Shown here: positions 1 through 8,143 of the stretch, one piece after another
Numbering within the stretch: position 1 is the stretch's first letter
Layout of the letters: each line of letters begins with the position of its first letter
Source of the DNA: Chlorogloeopsis sp. ULAP01
Lineage (GTDB): Bacteria; Cyanobacteriota; Cyanobacteriia; Cyanobacteriales; Nostocaceae
Direction: 5' to 3'
Length of the DNA: 64,000 nt
Assembly: GCF_030381805.1 (NCBI RefSeq)
Contig: NZ_JAUDRH010000012.1
Coordinates: 215,297-279,296, forward strand
Notes under the pieces: generated by a model
Told to the model about the DNA's origin: nothing
The model's database searches: none
What the model saw: the letters and a program-made list of their open reading frames with translations, nothing else
Position numbers and translations under genes: made by a program

Positions 1-2
1 AC

Positions 3-107
3 AACCTTTGTGCTGTTCGGTGCGATTTTGATAACCTTTTTGACTGGCTCGGTGTATGGATCGTGCTTTTGGGTGTGCTGGTGATTATGTATGCGCCTAG
101 AGGTTGA
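3..107 (+). CDS. YnfA/UPF0060-type small membrane protein, C-terminal end only
   Basis: The window opens inside this gene. The last 34 codons read through a DWLG motif, a hydrophobic helix and a final MYAPRG, which is how the C-terminus of UPF0060 (YnfA) four-helix membrane proteins ends. The residues before the DWLG motif match the family poorly, so the gene could already be damaged upstream. The function of the family in cyanobacteria is not established. Only the tail is visible, so the start and integrity cannot be judged. Confidence 0.5.
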   Translation, partial: NLCAVRCDFDNLFDWLGVWIVLLGVLVIMYAPRG

Positions 108-219
108 TGTTCATTGCAGATTTGCTCATCCCAGTTTTCCAAAAATACCAAACAAGTACCGTAAGCATAGCTCCAGATACACAATGCACGGTGTACTTAC
201 TACCATTCATTGTAAAGTT

Positions 220-236
220 TTTCATATTTCTTTCAT
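220..236 (+). promoter_or_regulatory. TTTCAT-N5-TTTCAT direct repeat upstream of mntC
   Basis: Two exact TTTCAT half-sites lie 5 bases apart, 58 bases before the mntC start codon. Direct repeats in this register are typical of OmpR-family response regulator sites. From memory, the CopR box of Synechocystis has this form. The same arrangement occurs at 8576-8592 and 11446-11462. Confidence 0.45.
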
Positions 237-293
237 TTTTAGCTCCTTTGTAGTAGAGTGAGGAAAAATGAGAAGATTATGAAAAATATATAG

Positions 294-1298
294 ATGAAAT
301 TTAGCTTCAACAGTCGCCTGGTACAAAGACCGCACTGCACACGGAAGTTGGTTGTAACATCTGGGGTACTGTTTGGACTTTGGCTGAGTGGGTGTAACTC
401 CACACCCCCCAATGCTGTGCTGTCACAGACGAGTCCAACCCCAGGAGAAACCAATACCACGAACCAAAAAACGAAAGAAAAAAAGGTAATTCTGACAACG
501 TTTACAGTCATCGCTGATATGGCGCGAAATGTAGCGGGTGATAAGGCGATAGTAGAATCCCTTACCAAACCAGGATCGGAAATTCACGGTTATGAACCGA
601 CACCCAGCGATTTAGTGAGGGCGCAAAAAGCTGACCTGATTTTAGATAATGGTTTGAACTTAGAACGGTGGGCAGAGAAATTTTACAATAATGTCCCCAA
701 GGTTCCCCATGTCACTATGAGTGCAGGTGTTCAACCTGTAGAGATTGCGGAGGATGCTTACAAAGGTAAACCCAATCCTCATGCTTGGATGTCGCCGCAA
801 AACGCCTTGATTTATGTAGAGAATATTCGTAAGGCATTGGTCAATTTAGATGCGGCGAATGCAGACACCTACAATGCAAATGCCAAGGTATACAGCCAGA
901 AAATTAAAGATATTGACCAGAAGCTGCAAAAAGAGGTGTCGGTAGTTCCAGAAGACAAGCGGTACATGGTTAGTTGTGAAGGGGCTTTTTCTTACATCAC
1001 CCGCGATTATGGTTTAAAAGAAGTTTATCTGTGGGCGGTCAACTCTGAGCAGCAAGCCACTCCCAAACAAATTGAAAAGGTTATCAATACGGTCAAGACA
1101 AATAAAATACCTGCTATTTTCTGTGAAAGTACGGTGAGCGATAAAGCGCAACGTCAAGTAGCCAAGGAAACGGGTGCAAAATTCGCTGGAGTTTTCTACG
1201 TTGATTCCCTCTCTCCTCCTGATGGCCCTGCATCAACTTATGTCAAATTGTTGGAACATAACGTCACAACTTTAGTTAAGGGTTTACAAGGGAATTAA
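294..1298 (+). CDS. mntC: Manganese ABC transporter, substrate-binding lipoprotein (MntC-type)
   Basis: This is the cluster A-I periplasmic metal-binding protein that delivers Mn2+ to the MntAB transporter. An N-terminal hydrophobic stretch ends in a lipobox LSGC with Cys34, so it is probably membrane-anchored. The four expected metal ligands are visible: His98 (EIHGYEP), His163 (NPHAW), Glu229 (SCEG) and Asp304 (YVDSLSPP). Cys228 and Cys277 match the redox disulphide pair known in Synechocystis MntC, which favours manganese over zinc. The 334-residue length is normal. The ATPase and permease genes follow in the order C-A-B of the cyanobacterial mnt operon. A zinc-type ZnuA role is the main alternative. 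Confidence 0.88.
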   Translation: MKFSFNSRLVQRPHCTRKLVVTSGVLFGLWLSGCNSTPPNAVLSQTSPTPGETNTTNQKTKEKKVILTTFTVIADMARNVAGDKAIVESLTKPGSEIHGYEPTPSDLVRAQKADLILDNGLNLERWAEKFYNNVPKVPHVTMSAGVQPVEIAEDAYKGKPNPHAWMSPQNALIYVENIRKALVNLDAANADTYNANAKVYSQKIKDIDQKLQKEVSVVPEDKRYMVSCEGAFSYITRDYGLKEVYLWAVNSEQQATPKQIEKVINTVKTNKIPAIFCESTVSDKAQRQVAKETGAKFAGVFYVDSLSPPDGPASTYVKLLEHNVTTLVKGLQGN

Positions 1299-1377
1299 AG
1301 ATGGGGAGATGAGGGAAGTTTGGGAATCTGGGGAAGTGAGGGGAGTGGGGAATAATTACCAACTAATAACCACTAAT

Positions 1378-1405
1378 GTACAGACGCGATTAATCGCGTC
1401 TGTAC
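1378..1405. repeat. 28-bp perfect palindrome between mntC and mntA
   Basis: The 28 bases form a perfect palindrome built on GACGCGATTAATCGCGTC. Short palindromes of this kind are dispersed in Nostoc and Anabaena intergenic regions. It sits in a 140-bp gap rich in G-runs and ACTAATGAC-like repeats. It could fold as an RNA hairpin between the first and second mnt genes and alter their ratio. Confidence 0.8.
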
Positions 1406-1438
1406 CCACTAACTAATGACCAATAACTAGTAAATCTT

Positions 1439-2215
1439 ATGAAACCTATCAGTATTGATGTAGGAAATCTGACAGTTGCCTACCACGGTAAAGTTGCATT
1501 GCATGGTGCTTCTGTGCAACTCAAAACTGGCTCTATTTGTGGGTTGGTAGGGATGAATGGAGCTGGGAAATCGACCCTTTTCAAGGCAATTATGGGGTTT
1601 GTAAAGCCGACAACGGGTAGGGTGCTAATTAACGGCTTACCGATCGCAATGGTGCAAAAAAATAACTTGGTCGCGTATGTGCCGCAATCGGAAGAGGTGG
1701 ACTGGAATTTCCCTGTGAGTGTCCGCGATGTAGTAATGATGGGGCGCTATGGGTATATGAATATACTGAGGATTCCCTCTGCCAAAGATAAAAGGGTGGT
1801 GAGGGAGAGTTTGGAGAGAGTGCAGATATGGTCAATGCGCGATCGCCAAATTGGGGAACTTTCTGGAGGACAGAAAAAACGTGCCTTTTTTGCGCGTGCT
1901 TTGGCGCAACAGGGAACAGTCTTACTATTAGATGAACCATTCACAGGGGTGGATATCAAAACAGAAAAAACCATGATTGACCTATTACTAGAACTACGAG
2001 AACAAGGTCACACAATTTTGATTTCTACCCATGACTTAGAATCAATTACCACCTTCTGCAACCAAGTCATCCTGATCAACCGCACCATTTTAGCCTACGG
2101 CGATACCTCCGAAGTTTTCACAGAAGAAAACCTCTCTCGTACCTTTGGTGGTTCGTTGGGTGATTTACCGTTTAGTAAAAGCCGCTTCAAGAGTGAAAAT
2201 CAGGAGGGAATGTAA
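1439..2215 (+). CDS. mntA: Manganese ABC transporter, ATP-binding protein (MntA-type)
   Basis: This is the cytoplasmic ATPase of the metal importer. It has a Walker A motif GMNGAGKST at residues 38-46, a signature LSGGQ followed by KKRAFFARAL, a Walker B LLLDEP and a switch histidine in STHDLES. The 258-residue length fits ABC-type Mn/Zn ATPases. Its stop codon shares one base with the start of the permease gene (TAATG), so the two are translationally coupled. Confidence 0.9.
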   Translation: MKPISIDVGNLTVAYHGKVALHGASVQLKTGSICGLVGMNGAGKSTLFKAIMGFVKPTTGRVLINGLPIAMVQKNNLVAYVPQSEEVDWNFPVSVRDVVMMGRYGYMNILRIPSAKDKRVVRESLERVQIWSMRDRQIGELSGGQKKRAFFARALAQQGTVLLLDEPFTGVDIKTEKTMIDLLLELREQGHTILISTHDLESITTFCNQVILINRTILAYGDTSEVFTEENLSRTFGGSLGDLPFSKSRFKSENQEGM

Positions 2216-3075
2216 TGGAAGTGCTACAGTGGTTTACCGCACCCTTGCAACATGAATTCATGGTCAAGGCAATTCTTATCAGTGCCTTAGTCGGGGTGGT
2301 TTGTTCGGTGTTATCTTGTTACATGACCCTCAAAGGTTGGGCATTGATGGGGGATGCAGTATCTCACGCTGTTATGCCTGGAGTAGTCATTGCTTACGTT
2401 CTCAAGATACCCTTTGCCGTTGGTGCGTTTGTGTTTGGAGTCAGTTCAGTCATTGCCATTGGCTTTATCAAGGCGAAGACGAGAATTAAGGAAGACACGG
2501 TCATCGGACTAGTATTTACAGGGTTCTTTGCCTTGGGGTTGGTGCTAGTTTCTAAAACTCCAAGTTCCGTTGACTTGACACACATCCTGTTTGGCAATGT
2601 TCTCGGTATTTCTGACTCAGACATTATTCAGACGGCGATCATTAGCGTGATTACATTAGTTGCGATCGCTATCCTACGCAAAGACCTACTGTTATTTTGT
2701 TTTGACCCCACTCATGCGCGTTCCATTGGCTTGAATACAGGAACACTTTACTATATTTTGCTATCGTTACTGTCTTTAACTGCTGTCGCCGGACTACAGA
2801 CTGTGGGGATTATTCTCGTTGTGGCGATGCTGGTGACACCCGGTGCAACGGCTTATTTGTTAACAGACCGCTTTGACCACATGATGCTCATTGCTATAGC
2901 TTCTGGAGTATTTTCTAGCATCATGGGGACTTACATCAGCTATCACATTGATGGTGCAACTGGAGGTTGCATTGTGGTATTGCAAACTCTGCTGTTTGTG
3001 ATGGCGATGATATTTGCACCCAAGCATGGTCTACTGGTGAGGGCAAAGCGGCAGAAAGTGACCTCCAATACATAA
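2215..3075 (+). CDS. mntB: Manganese ABC transporter, permease (MntB-type)
   Basis: This is an ABC-3 family membrane protein of 286 residues with about eight hydrophobic segments. The early GDAVSHAVMPG motif and the late VVAMLVTPGATAYL motif are the hallmarks of Mn/Zn/Fe ABC-3 permeases. It forms the channel used by MntC and MntA. Both ends overlap neighbours by one base, giving a tightly coupled operon. The metal is inferred from the binding protein. Confidence 0.9.
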   Translation: MEVLQWFTAPLQHEFMVKAILISALVGVVCSVLSCYMTLKGWALMGDAVSHAVMPGVVIAYVLKIPFAVGAFVFGVSSVIAIGFIKAKTRIKEDTVIGLVFTGFFALGLVLVSKTPSSVDLTHILFGNVLGISDSDIIQTAIISVITLVAIAILRKDLLLFCFDPTHARSIGLNTGTLYYILLSLLSLTAVAGLQTVGIILVVAMLVTPGATAYLLTDRFDHMMLIAIASGVFSSIMGTYISYHIDGATGGCIVVLQTLLFVMAMIFAPKHGLLVRAKRQKVTSNT

Positions 3076-3278
3076 TGCACTTACTTAGCGGTTTTGCCCT
3101 AATCACCGCAGGCTTGATCACCATCGCTTTGACTTATTACAAACCGAGTCCTTACCGGAACAAAAGCAGTGTCAGATTTGTCAAAAACCTGATTGGTGAC
3201 ACAGGTGCGGCCATTTTTTATTATGCGATCGCAATTTGCTTGCTGATTGTGGGAACTGTTGTAATATTCAGCAAGTAG
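3075..3278 (+). CDS. Small two-helix membrane protein coupled to mntB
   Basis: The 67-residue product has two hydrophobic segments (about residues 3-20 and 44-64) separated by a basic, polar loop. I do not recognise the family. The ATG overlaps the mntB stop codon by one base, as mntB overlaps mntA, which argues for a real translated gene. A longer reading frame starts inside mntB, but the coupled start is the natural one. The position suggests an accessory subunit or small regulator of the transporter; this is inference. Confidence 0.6.
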   Translation: MHLLSGFALITAGLITIALTYYKPSPYRNKSSVRFVKNLIGDTGAAIFYYAIAICLLIVGTVVIFSK

Positions 3279-3386
3279 TTGGCGGAATGAAAATATTATT
3301 TAGTTGTTCTTCAATAGCAGAGTTATCCCTTTGAGCTCACAGCTAGAATTAATATATGGAATTCCGCAGCCACGGGGAGTAAAGCG

Positions 3387-4067
3387 ATGAAGTACATCAA
3401 CAAAACAATCGCTATTCTGGGAATCACGAGTTTATTGGGTGGAATACCTGCTGCTGTTTACGCACAGCCACCACAAATTCGCTTGGGGCAGATGAATTTT
3501 CAGAAATACTACAATCAAGGGGTGCAAAAGCTGGCACAAGGGAACTTCAACGAAGCTATTGAAGATTTTAACTCTGTAGTCAAGCTGAATCCCAGATATT
3601 ACGAAGGTTATTGTCTGCGGGGTTTGGCAAAATCTCAATTAGGAAACTTTCAAGCAGCTTTAGCAGATTATAACCTAGCCTTACGACTGAATCCCAGACA
3701 CGCAGATGCATACAATGGTCGGGGAACTGCTTATGCGGAACTGGGAAATATCCAAGCAGCGATCGCCGACTTTAACCAAACACTAAAAATAGATCCGCAG
3801 TTTGTGGATGGCTACTACAATCTTGGACTAGCCAATATTAGACAGGGAAATCATAAGCAAGCCATTTCAAACTTTAACCAGGCATTAAATATTAATCCTA
3901 ACCTGCCAGATGCTTACGGCAACAGAGGACTTGCTCGATATGCTCTAGGAGATAAGCGTAACGCTGTTGCTGATTTGCAGCAAGCAGCAAGTCTGTTTCA
4001 ACAGCAAGGAGATACTCTTAGGTATCAGCAAACACAAGCTCTCATACAGCAAATTAGCCGTAAGTGA
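3387..4067 (+). CDS. Secreted tetratricopeptide-repeat protein
   Basis: The product has 226 residues and begins with a signal peptide ending near AVYAQ. About five TPR units follow, with repeating AxxDxNxALxxNPxxxxAYxxRG patterns. Such proteins act as periplasmic or envelope scaffolds, and the partner is unknown. A sequence like AAGCGATG carries the start. No metal-binding motif is visible, so it may be unrelated to the flanking metal genes. Confidence 0.8.
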   Translation: MKYINKTIAILGITSLLGGIPAAVYAQPPQIRLGQMNFQKYYNQGVQKLAQGNFNEAIEDFNSVVKLNPRYYEGYCLRGLAKSQLGNFQAALADYNLALRLNPRHADAYNGRGTAYAELGNIQAAIADFNQTLKIDPQFVDGYYNLGLANIRQGNHKQAISNFNQALNINPNLPDAYGNRGLARYALGDKRNAVADLQQAASLFQQQGDTLRYQQTQALIQQISRK

Positions 4068-4087
4068 TTCAAAATAAATAATTGTCA

Positions 4088-4126
4088 AACCCAACCTTCC
4101 AGCAAACTTTACGGAATTGTTGGGTT
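4088..4126 (+). terminator. Likely intrinsic terminator after the TPR gene
   Basis: AACCCAAC and GTTGGGTT form an 8-bp stem around a 23-base loop, followed by a T-rich run (ATTTTGTTTTGTG). It starts 21 bases after the TPR stop codon and lies between convergent genes. The loop is long, so efficiency is uncertain. Confidence 0.5.
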
Positions 4127-4176
4127 ATTTTGTTTTGTGTTTATTGTTGAACAGTCTAGGAAACGATCAGGCGACT

Positions 4177-5199
4177 TTAGCTCAATTGTTTCCAGTTTTT
4201 ACCGCTATCTTGCGATTGAAAAACAACGTTGTTCTCATTTACTGCATAAAGTATCTGTGGGTTTTGGGGAGCAATCGCTAGTTTCACAACCACTCCATCA
4301 GTTTCCGTCCAAAGCTTCTCCCAAGTCTTACCACCATCATTACTGCGATAAACACCAGGCGCTGATTTGAGAAAACGATACCCATACATGACAGTACTGT
4401 TGCCATCTTTGAGTAAAGCTAGACTAACAACAGGAGCTTCCTGTGTATTTGGCACTAGCGCCCAGTCATTACCACCATTAGTACTCTCGTACAAACCCGT
4501 GCGAGTAGCTGCAAACACATGGTCAGGGTTTTGTGGATCAATTGCAAGGTCAAAGGGAGCGCCCCCTAACCCATTCATGCGGGGATTAGTCCAAGTTTTT
4601 CCACCATCAGTAGAAGTATGCAGCCCTTGCGCTCCCGAAGCAGGCCATCCATAGAAAACATTGGGGTTACTGGGAGATATTGCCAAAGCGTGAAAGTCTA
4701 CCCCAGGCATAGAAATTTGTTTCCAATCTTGCCCTTGATTCTCACTTTTGATGAATCCTAAATTACCTCCCGTATGAGGGTGTCCACTAGCATAAAAGCG
4801 ATCGCTGTTAGTTGGATCAGCGGTGAAACCCATGTAGTCAGCTCGTTGTTTTCCTATCCAGAACCACTCCCCAGTTTCAGAACGTTGCAGCAGACCATTG
4901 TGGCTAGCAATATAGATAACTGTGGGATTCTCTCGATTTACCGCCAAACCATGAACATGATTATTAGTTTGCCAATTGACCGCTTTTTTTAGAGATACAT
5001 TCACAGCCGTTGGTTGAGACCGAAGCTGAGGAGCTTCTTGGCTGCCTAACTGGTTGCTAGAGGGCTGCTGATTATAACGACCAAACAAAAACCCCAAACC
5101 TCCACCTAGAAATAAGGAAACTGCTATGGGGATAGCGCAGACTACCATAGCAATTCCTATCCATTTTATAGATTGATTATTTGTATCTGGCTGACTCAT
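4177..5199 (-). CDS. Membrane-anchored BNR/sortilin-type beta-propeller protein
   Basis: An N-terminal membrane anchor (about residues 13-37) is followed by repeated sialidase-like blades with S-x-D-x-G-x-x-W motifs (SENQGQDW, STDGGKTW, SNDGGKTW, SQDSGKNW). These resemble F510_1955-type and VPS10/Ycf48-like propellers. No glycosidase catalytic residues are evident, so a binding or assembly role is more likely than hydrolysis. Upstream lies a strong MerR-type operator on the same strand, with its -10 about 45 bases before the start. That places the gene in the local metal regulon. Confidence 0.7.
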   Translation of the reverse strand: MSQPDTNNQSIKWIGIAMVVCAIPIAVSLFLGGGLGFLFGRYNQQPSSNQLGSQEAPQLRSQPTAVNVSLKKAVNWQTNNHVHGLAVNRENPTVIYIASHNGLLQRSETGEWFWIGKQRADYMGFTADPTNSDRFYASGHPHTGGNLGFIKSENQGQDWKQISMPGVDFHALAISPSNPNVFYGWPASGAQGLHTSTDGGKTWTNPRMNGLGGAPFDLAIDPQNPDHVFAATRTGLYESTNGGNDWALVPNTQEAPVVSLALLKDGNSTVMYGYRFLKSAPGVYRSNDGGKTWEKLWTETDGVVVKLAIAPQNPQILYAVNENNVVFQSQDSGKNWKQLS

Positions 5200-5242
5200 A
5201 GGTAAGATTTCTCTAAAAGTTTTTGGAAATAGTTATGTATAC

Positions 5243-5277
5243 ATTCTTGACTCTATAGTCTGCTATAGAGTCAAGAA
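5243..5277 (-). promoter_or_regulatory. MerR-type operator-promoter A (for the 4177-5199 gene)
   Basis: A perfect 15-bp inverted repeat (arms 5244-5258 and 5263-5277) contains CTATAG-N4-CTATAG. On the minus strand TTGACT and AAGAAT are separated by 20 bases. This long spacer is the hallmark of promoters remodelled by MerR-family activators. Confidence 0.75.
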
Positions 5278-5408
5278 CATTTGCATGGAAATAAAGCTTT
5301 TATACTCAAAATAAATGGGGATAGGGAAACATACTCGTACAGGCAAACGTTCTCTTGAAGAAGAAATACCTATGATGGACGTGGTGATGAGATAGGCAAT
5401 AAAGAGCC

Positions 5409-5440
5409 TTGACTCTAAAGTCTACTGTAGAGTTTAAGCT
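5409..5440 (+). promoter_or_regulatory. MerR-type operator-promoter B (merR autoregulation)
   Basis: TTGACT is followed 20 bases later by TAAGCT, with an imperfect inverted repeat of the same CTCTAxAG/CTxTAGAG half-sites in the spacer. It lies about 38 bases before the merR ATG. The -10 is poor, in keeping with activator dependence. Confidence 0.65.
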
Positions 5441-5477
5441 GTAGTTGGTAGACAGCAAAAAATTTATAGTGACTACC

Positions 5478-5942
5478 ATGAAAAATACTTGTGAACCATC
5501 ATCCCACAATAAACTTCTAAAAATCGGAGAGTTGGCACAACAAACTGATGTTGCTGTGGGAACGATTCGTTATTACGAAACATTAGGGTTGTTAGAACCC
5601 GTCCACAGAAGTGAAAGTGGCTATCGCTATTACGATTCTGATGCCATCAAGCGGGTGAAATTTATCAAAAAAGCTCAATCCTTACAGTTTTCTCTTTCTG
5701 AAATTCAGCAAGTGCTTGGTGTGCGCGATCGCGGTAATCCTGCGTGTCCACTTGTGCGAGATTTACTAAATCAGAAAATCGCTCATCTGGAGAACCAAAT
5801 CTATCAGATGCAAACGCTTAAAGCTGAACTAGAAACCTATCGAGAGCAGTGGGAAGATAAACCTCTTGATGACCCCTATAGTCAGAAACTTTGTAGCCTA
5901 ATTGAACAAGTTGCTGATAAGAATATATCTATTGAAAAATGA
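5478..5942 (+). CDS. MerR-family heavy-metal-responsive transcription regulator
   Basis: The N-terminal winged helix (LLKIGELAQQTDVAVGTIRYYE) and the long dimerisation helix are typical of MerR. A cysteine at the start of the dimer helix (GNPACPLVRDL) corresponds to the Cys79 position found in divalent-metal and mercury sensors such as ZntR and MerR. A second Cys (QKLCSLI) lies near the C-terminus. The usual first cysteine of the metal loop is missing, so only two Cys are present. I chose the ATG at 5478 because an in-frame TTG at 5445 would fall at or before the expected transcription start. The cognate metal cannot be read from the sequence. Confidence 0.85.
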   Translation: MKNTCEPSSHNKLLKIGELAQQTDVAVGTIRYYETLGLLEPVHRSESGYRYYDSDAIKRVKFIKKAQSLQFSLSEIQQVLGVRDRGNPACPLVRDLLNQKIAHLENQIYQMQTLKAELETYREQWEDKPLDDPYSQKLCSLIEQVADKNISIEK

Positions 5943-5964
5943 TATTTTTTCACTTAAACAAAGC

Positions 5965-5990
5965 TCTCACCGTTAATAGTAACGGTGAGA
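5965..5990. terminator. Bidirectional hairpin between merR and the 6003-6311 gene
   Basis: An 11-bp perfect stem (TCTCACCGTTA with its complement) encloses a 4-base loop, midway between two convergent genes. A T-run lies on the merR-proximal side of the hairpin (ATTTTTTCAC), which would favour termination of minus-strand transcripts. Confidence 0.6.
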
Positions 5991-6002
5991 ATATATCCCT
6001 TC

Positions 6003-6311
6003 CTATCTAGACGGGTTGTTTTGATTATTCATTATCTTCTGCATATTGCTGTGATTCATTTGCTGCATATTGCTCATCATGGATTTGCAGCAGGCACATC
6101 CCTTCTCATTTGTCGGCTGTTGTGTTGGTGATGTTTGCGCTATTGTTTGATTTGCCTGCTCTTTAGCTAAATTTGTCTTGTTTGTAGATGTGGTTGCTTC
6201 TACAGTCTGGCTAGCAGTGTTTGCTAATGCAGGATGAGTTGCGAATGATAGCAATACCGTTACAGTTACAATTCCGCCTAATAAGGTTTTTGTGGGAGTA
6301 GATATGCTCAT
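6003..6311 (-). CDS. Small secreted Cys/Met-rich metal-binding protein
   Basis: The product has 102 residues: a signal peptide (cleavage near ALANTA), a Thr/Gln/Asn-rich linker, then a C-terminal motif GCACCKSMM followed by MQQMNHSNMQKIM. The CxCC motif with clustered Met and His is a plausible soft-metal site for Cu+, Ag+ or Hg2+. I do not recognise the family. A MerR-type operator sits directly upstream, so it is probably induced by the same metal as merR. A periplasmic sequestration role is inferred. Confidence 0.65.
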   Translation of the reverse strand: MSISTPTKTLLGGIVTVTVLLSFATHPALANTASQTVEATTSTNKTNLAKEQANQTIAQTSPTQQPTNEKGCACCKSMMSNMQQMNHSNMQKIMNNQNNPSR

Positions 6312-6363
6312 TTCTGCTTCTTGATTATCTAGTTGGTCAAACAGTTCCTTAACAGTTAAAGCA

Positions 6364-6395
6364 ATACTAAACTCTTTAGTTAACTAGAGAGTCAA
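6364..6395 (-). promoter_or_regulatory. MerR-type operator-promoter C (for the 6003-6311 gene)
   Basis: On the minus strand TTGACT and TAGTAT are 20 bases apart around a near-perfect inverted repeat ACTCTTTAG-TTAA-CTAGAGAGT. It ends about 52 bases before the start codon. Half-sites match operators A, B and D. Confidence 0.7.
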
Positions 6396-6427
6396 GTAAT
6401 TCGCTTAAAAATTTTACTCAGGTAGGG

Positions 6428-6459
6428 TTGACTCTATAGCAAACTATAGGGTTGAGAAT
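6428..6459 (+). promoter_or_regulatory. MerR-type operator-promoter D (for the 6481-6741 gene)
   Basis: TTGACT and GAGAAT are separated by 20 bases, with CTATAG-CAAA-CTATAG in the spacer. It begins 53 bases before the ATG at 6481. It lies back to back with operator C, giving a divergent promoter region. Confidence 0.7.
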
Positions 6460-6480
6460 ATTAGTGAAGTAAAATTATTG

Positions 6481-6741
6481 ATGAGCAAAATGTCAAAACG
6501 TCAAATAGAGATTTTTACAGCTGACTGTCCTCTGTGCAGTGAAACAGTGCAAATGGTGCAAGAACTCGCTTGTTCAAGTTGTGAAATATTGGTCTATAAC
6601 CTGGGACAAGAGCGCTCAAAAGCCCAGCAGTATGGAGTAAATGCAGTTCCTGCGATCGCCATCAATGGAACACTTGTCCTGACTGGTAAACCGAGTCGGG
6701 AGCAACTTCAAGCTGTCGGTGTTGGTCAACCTTTGAGTTAA
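6481..6741 (+). CDS. Thioredoxin-fold protein with CPLC motif
   Basis: The 86-residue protein starts with a beta strand and a CPLC motif (FTADCPLCSETV) like a glutaredoxin/thioredoxin active site, plus a second CSSC pair. The later AVPAIAINGTLVLTG carries the cis-proline of the thioredoxin fold. Small proteins of this type occur next to mercury and other metal resistance genes. The ATG at 6481 is preferred over an in-frame TTG three bases upstream. A role in thiol exchange or metal delivery is inferred from the MerR-type promoter. Confidence 0.75.
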   Translation: MSKMSKRQIEIFTADCPLCSETVQMVQELACSSCEILVYNLGQERSKAQQYGVNAVPAIAINGTLVLTGKPSREQLQAVGVGQPLS

Positions 6742-6799
6742 AAGACTTTAATAATAAATTCTTAAGCGACAAGTCTAGTGTTAGCTAAATAAAGCAAAA

Positions 6800-6827
6800 G
6801 CCACCCTTCATTTTTGAATTGGGTGGC
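6800..6827. terminator. Hairpin between the thioredoxin-fold gene and the 6917-8059 gene
   Basis: GCCACCC and GGGTGGC form a 7-bp GC-rich stem around a 14-base loop that can extend by TTCA/TGAA pairs. The tail on the plus side is only moderately T-rich. It lies between convergent genes and probably serves both. Confidence 0.55.
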
Positions 6828-6916
6828 ACTTACATTTATATGGTTTTGTGTTTTTATTACTAAATTATTTTTATTTATGATTTAGTAACCGCGTCAACAC
6901 GCGCCAAAATATGTAT

Positions 6917-8059
6917 TCAAACACTTTGATATGCGACCTCATTCCGACGACGGCGTAATACCAATCCTCCTGCTAGTCCCAAAACAAAAATTCCGGTGAA
7001 ATAACCTAAGCTAATAAAGCGTCTAGAAAGGGGAGGCTCAATTCCTTCAACTTCCACGAATTGTGCTACTTTAAATGGTTGAAATTGTCGTGCAGCGCTT
7101 GCTTGTGGTGAAACTTCCACAACTACTTGGTGCGGTACGCCATCAAAAAACTGTTCTTGCCAAGTGAACTTACCCTGATCATTAGGAGTAGTTTTGTAAG
7201 CAAACATCAGTTCATTGTCTTCCAGGGCGATCGCCTGAATATTTAGCGTCACATCATTTACTGGCTTTCGGGTTACAGCGTCGGTTACTTGCACTGTCTG
7301 GGTTGCAGTTTGTCCAACAGTTGCATTAGTATCGCCAGACAAGCGAACTTCCAAACCTCCAGACTTTTGGATAGCTGGTGTAGTGGCGTGGCTATGTGCG
7401 GAGTGAGCGTGAGTTGATGCTCTTTCTGCGCTAATATTGACTATCAATAAGGCTGCAATAGCAGCTATTGTTGCTCCACTCAGCAGCACGCGCACTCGTT
7501 GTGGGGCAATTTCACCTGGTTCTACAGTTTGTCTGCCACCAATAACCCAACCACCACCAAATCCTGCTAGTAGCAAAATAGCAGCTAAAATCGCTACATT
7601 CCGATATTTCACAGGTTTCTCTGGGACAGAAAATGTCAGGGTTTGCTCAAATGGCTTAAAAGCACCCACAACCTTTGGCGTCACCTTGGCTTGCAATTGA
7701 TAGGTGCCACGAATAGGTATTACTTGCTCAAACTGCAACTTGCCAGAAGGGGCAGTGGCATTGAACTCCAGTAACTTTGTTCCTTCCACAATTGGGAAAT
7801 CGGAAGTTAGCCAAGGAGTCGGTGCAGGTGTTAACAATTTTAGTTGCAAGTTGGTGTTAGAAAGGGGTTGTCTTTGAGGATCAACTACTTGAAGAGTCAG
7901 TTTGACAGGCTCAGATGATGGTAAAACTTTATCTAGTGATGGTTCGGTTTTTAGTTGTACTGTAGGCGAGGATGCAACTGACGGTGATGGCAAAAACCAG
8001 TTTGTCAAACTGACTACACTAATAGCAGCGAAAAGTAAGCCTGTATTCCGTTTTTTCAT
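6917..8059 (-). CDS. Membrane protein with two Ig-like periplasmic domains and a His-rich linker
   Basis: The 380-residue product has a signal peptide, a beta-rich domain (about 33-150), two membrane helices (about 155-210), a short His-rich stretch (THAHSAHSHA), a second beta-rich domain (about 230-340) and a final helix before an RRRR cytoplasmic tail. I do not recognise a named family. It lies 84 bases downstream of cbtB on the same strand, the place where cbtA usually sits, but it is not CbtA. A role in cobalt or nickel handling is inferred from that context and the histidines. Confidence 0.6.
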   Translation of the reverse strand: MKKRNTGLLFAAISVVSLTNWFLPSPSVASSPTVQLKTEPSLDKVLPSSEPVKLTLQVVDPQRQPLSNTNLQLKLLTPAPTPWLTSDFPIVEGTKLLEFNATAPSGKLQFEQVIPIRGTYQLQAKVTPKVVGAFKPFEQTLTFSVPEKPVKYRNVAILAAILLLAGFGGGWVIGGRQTVEPGEIAPQRVRVLLSGATIAAIAALLIVNISAERASTHAHSAHSHATTPAIQKSGGLEVRLSGDTNATVGQTATQTVQVTDAVTRKPVNDVTLNIQAIALEDNELMFAYKTTPNDQGKFTWQEQFFDGVPHQVVVEVSPQASAARQFQPFKVAQFVEVEGIEPPLSRRFISLGYFTGIFVLGLAGGLVLRRRRNEVAYQSV

Positions 8060-8143
8060 TAAATTATTTGATTACGGAGTTTATTGCACCAGGGAATAGG
8101 GTGAGTATCGCCCACCACTATAGTATTTATGCGATCGCTATCT

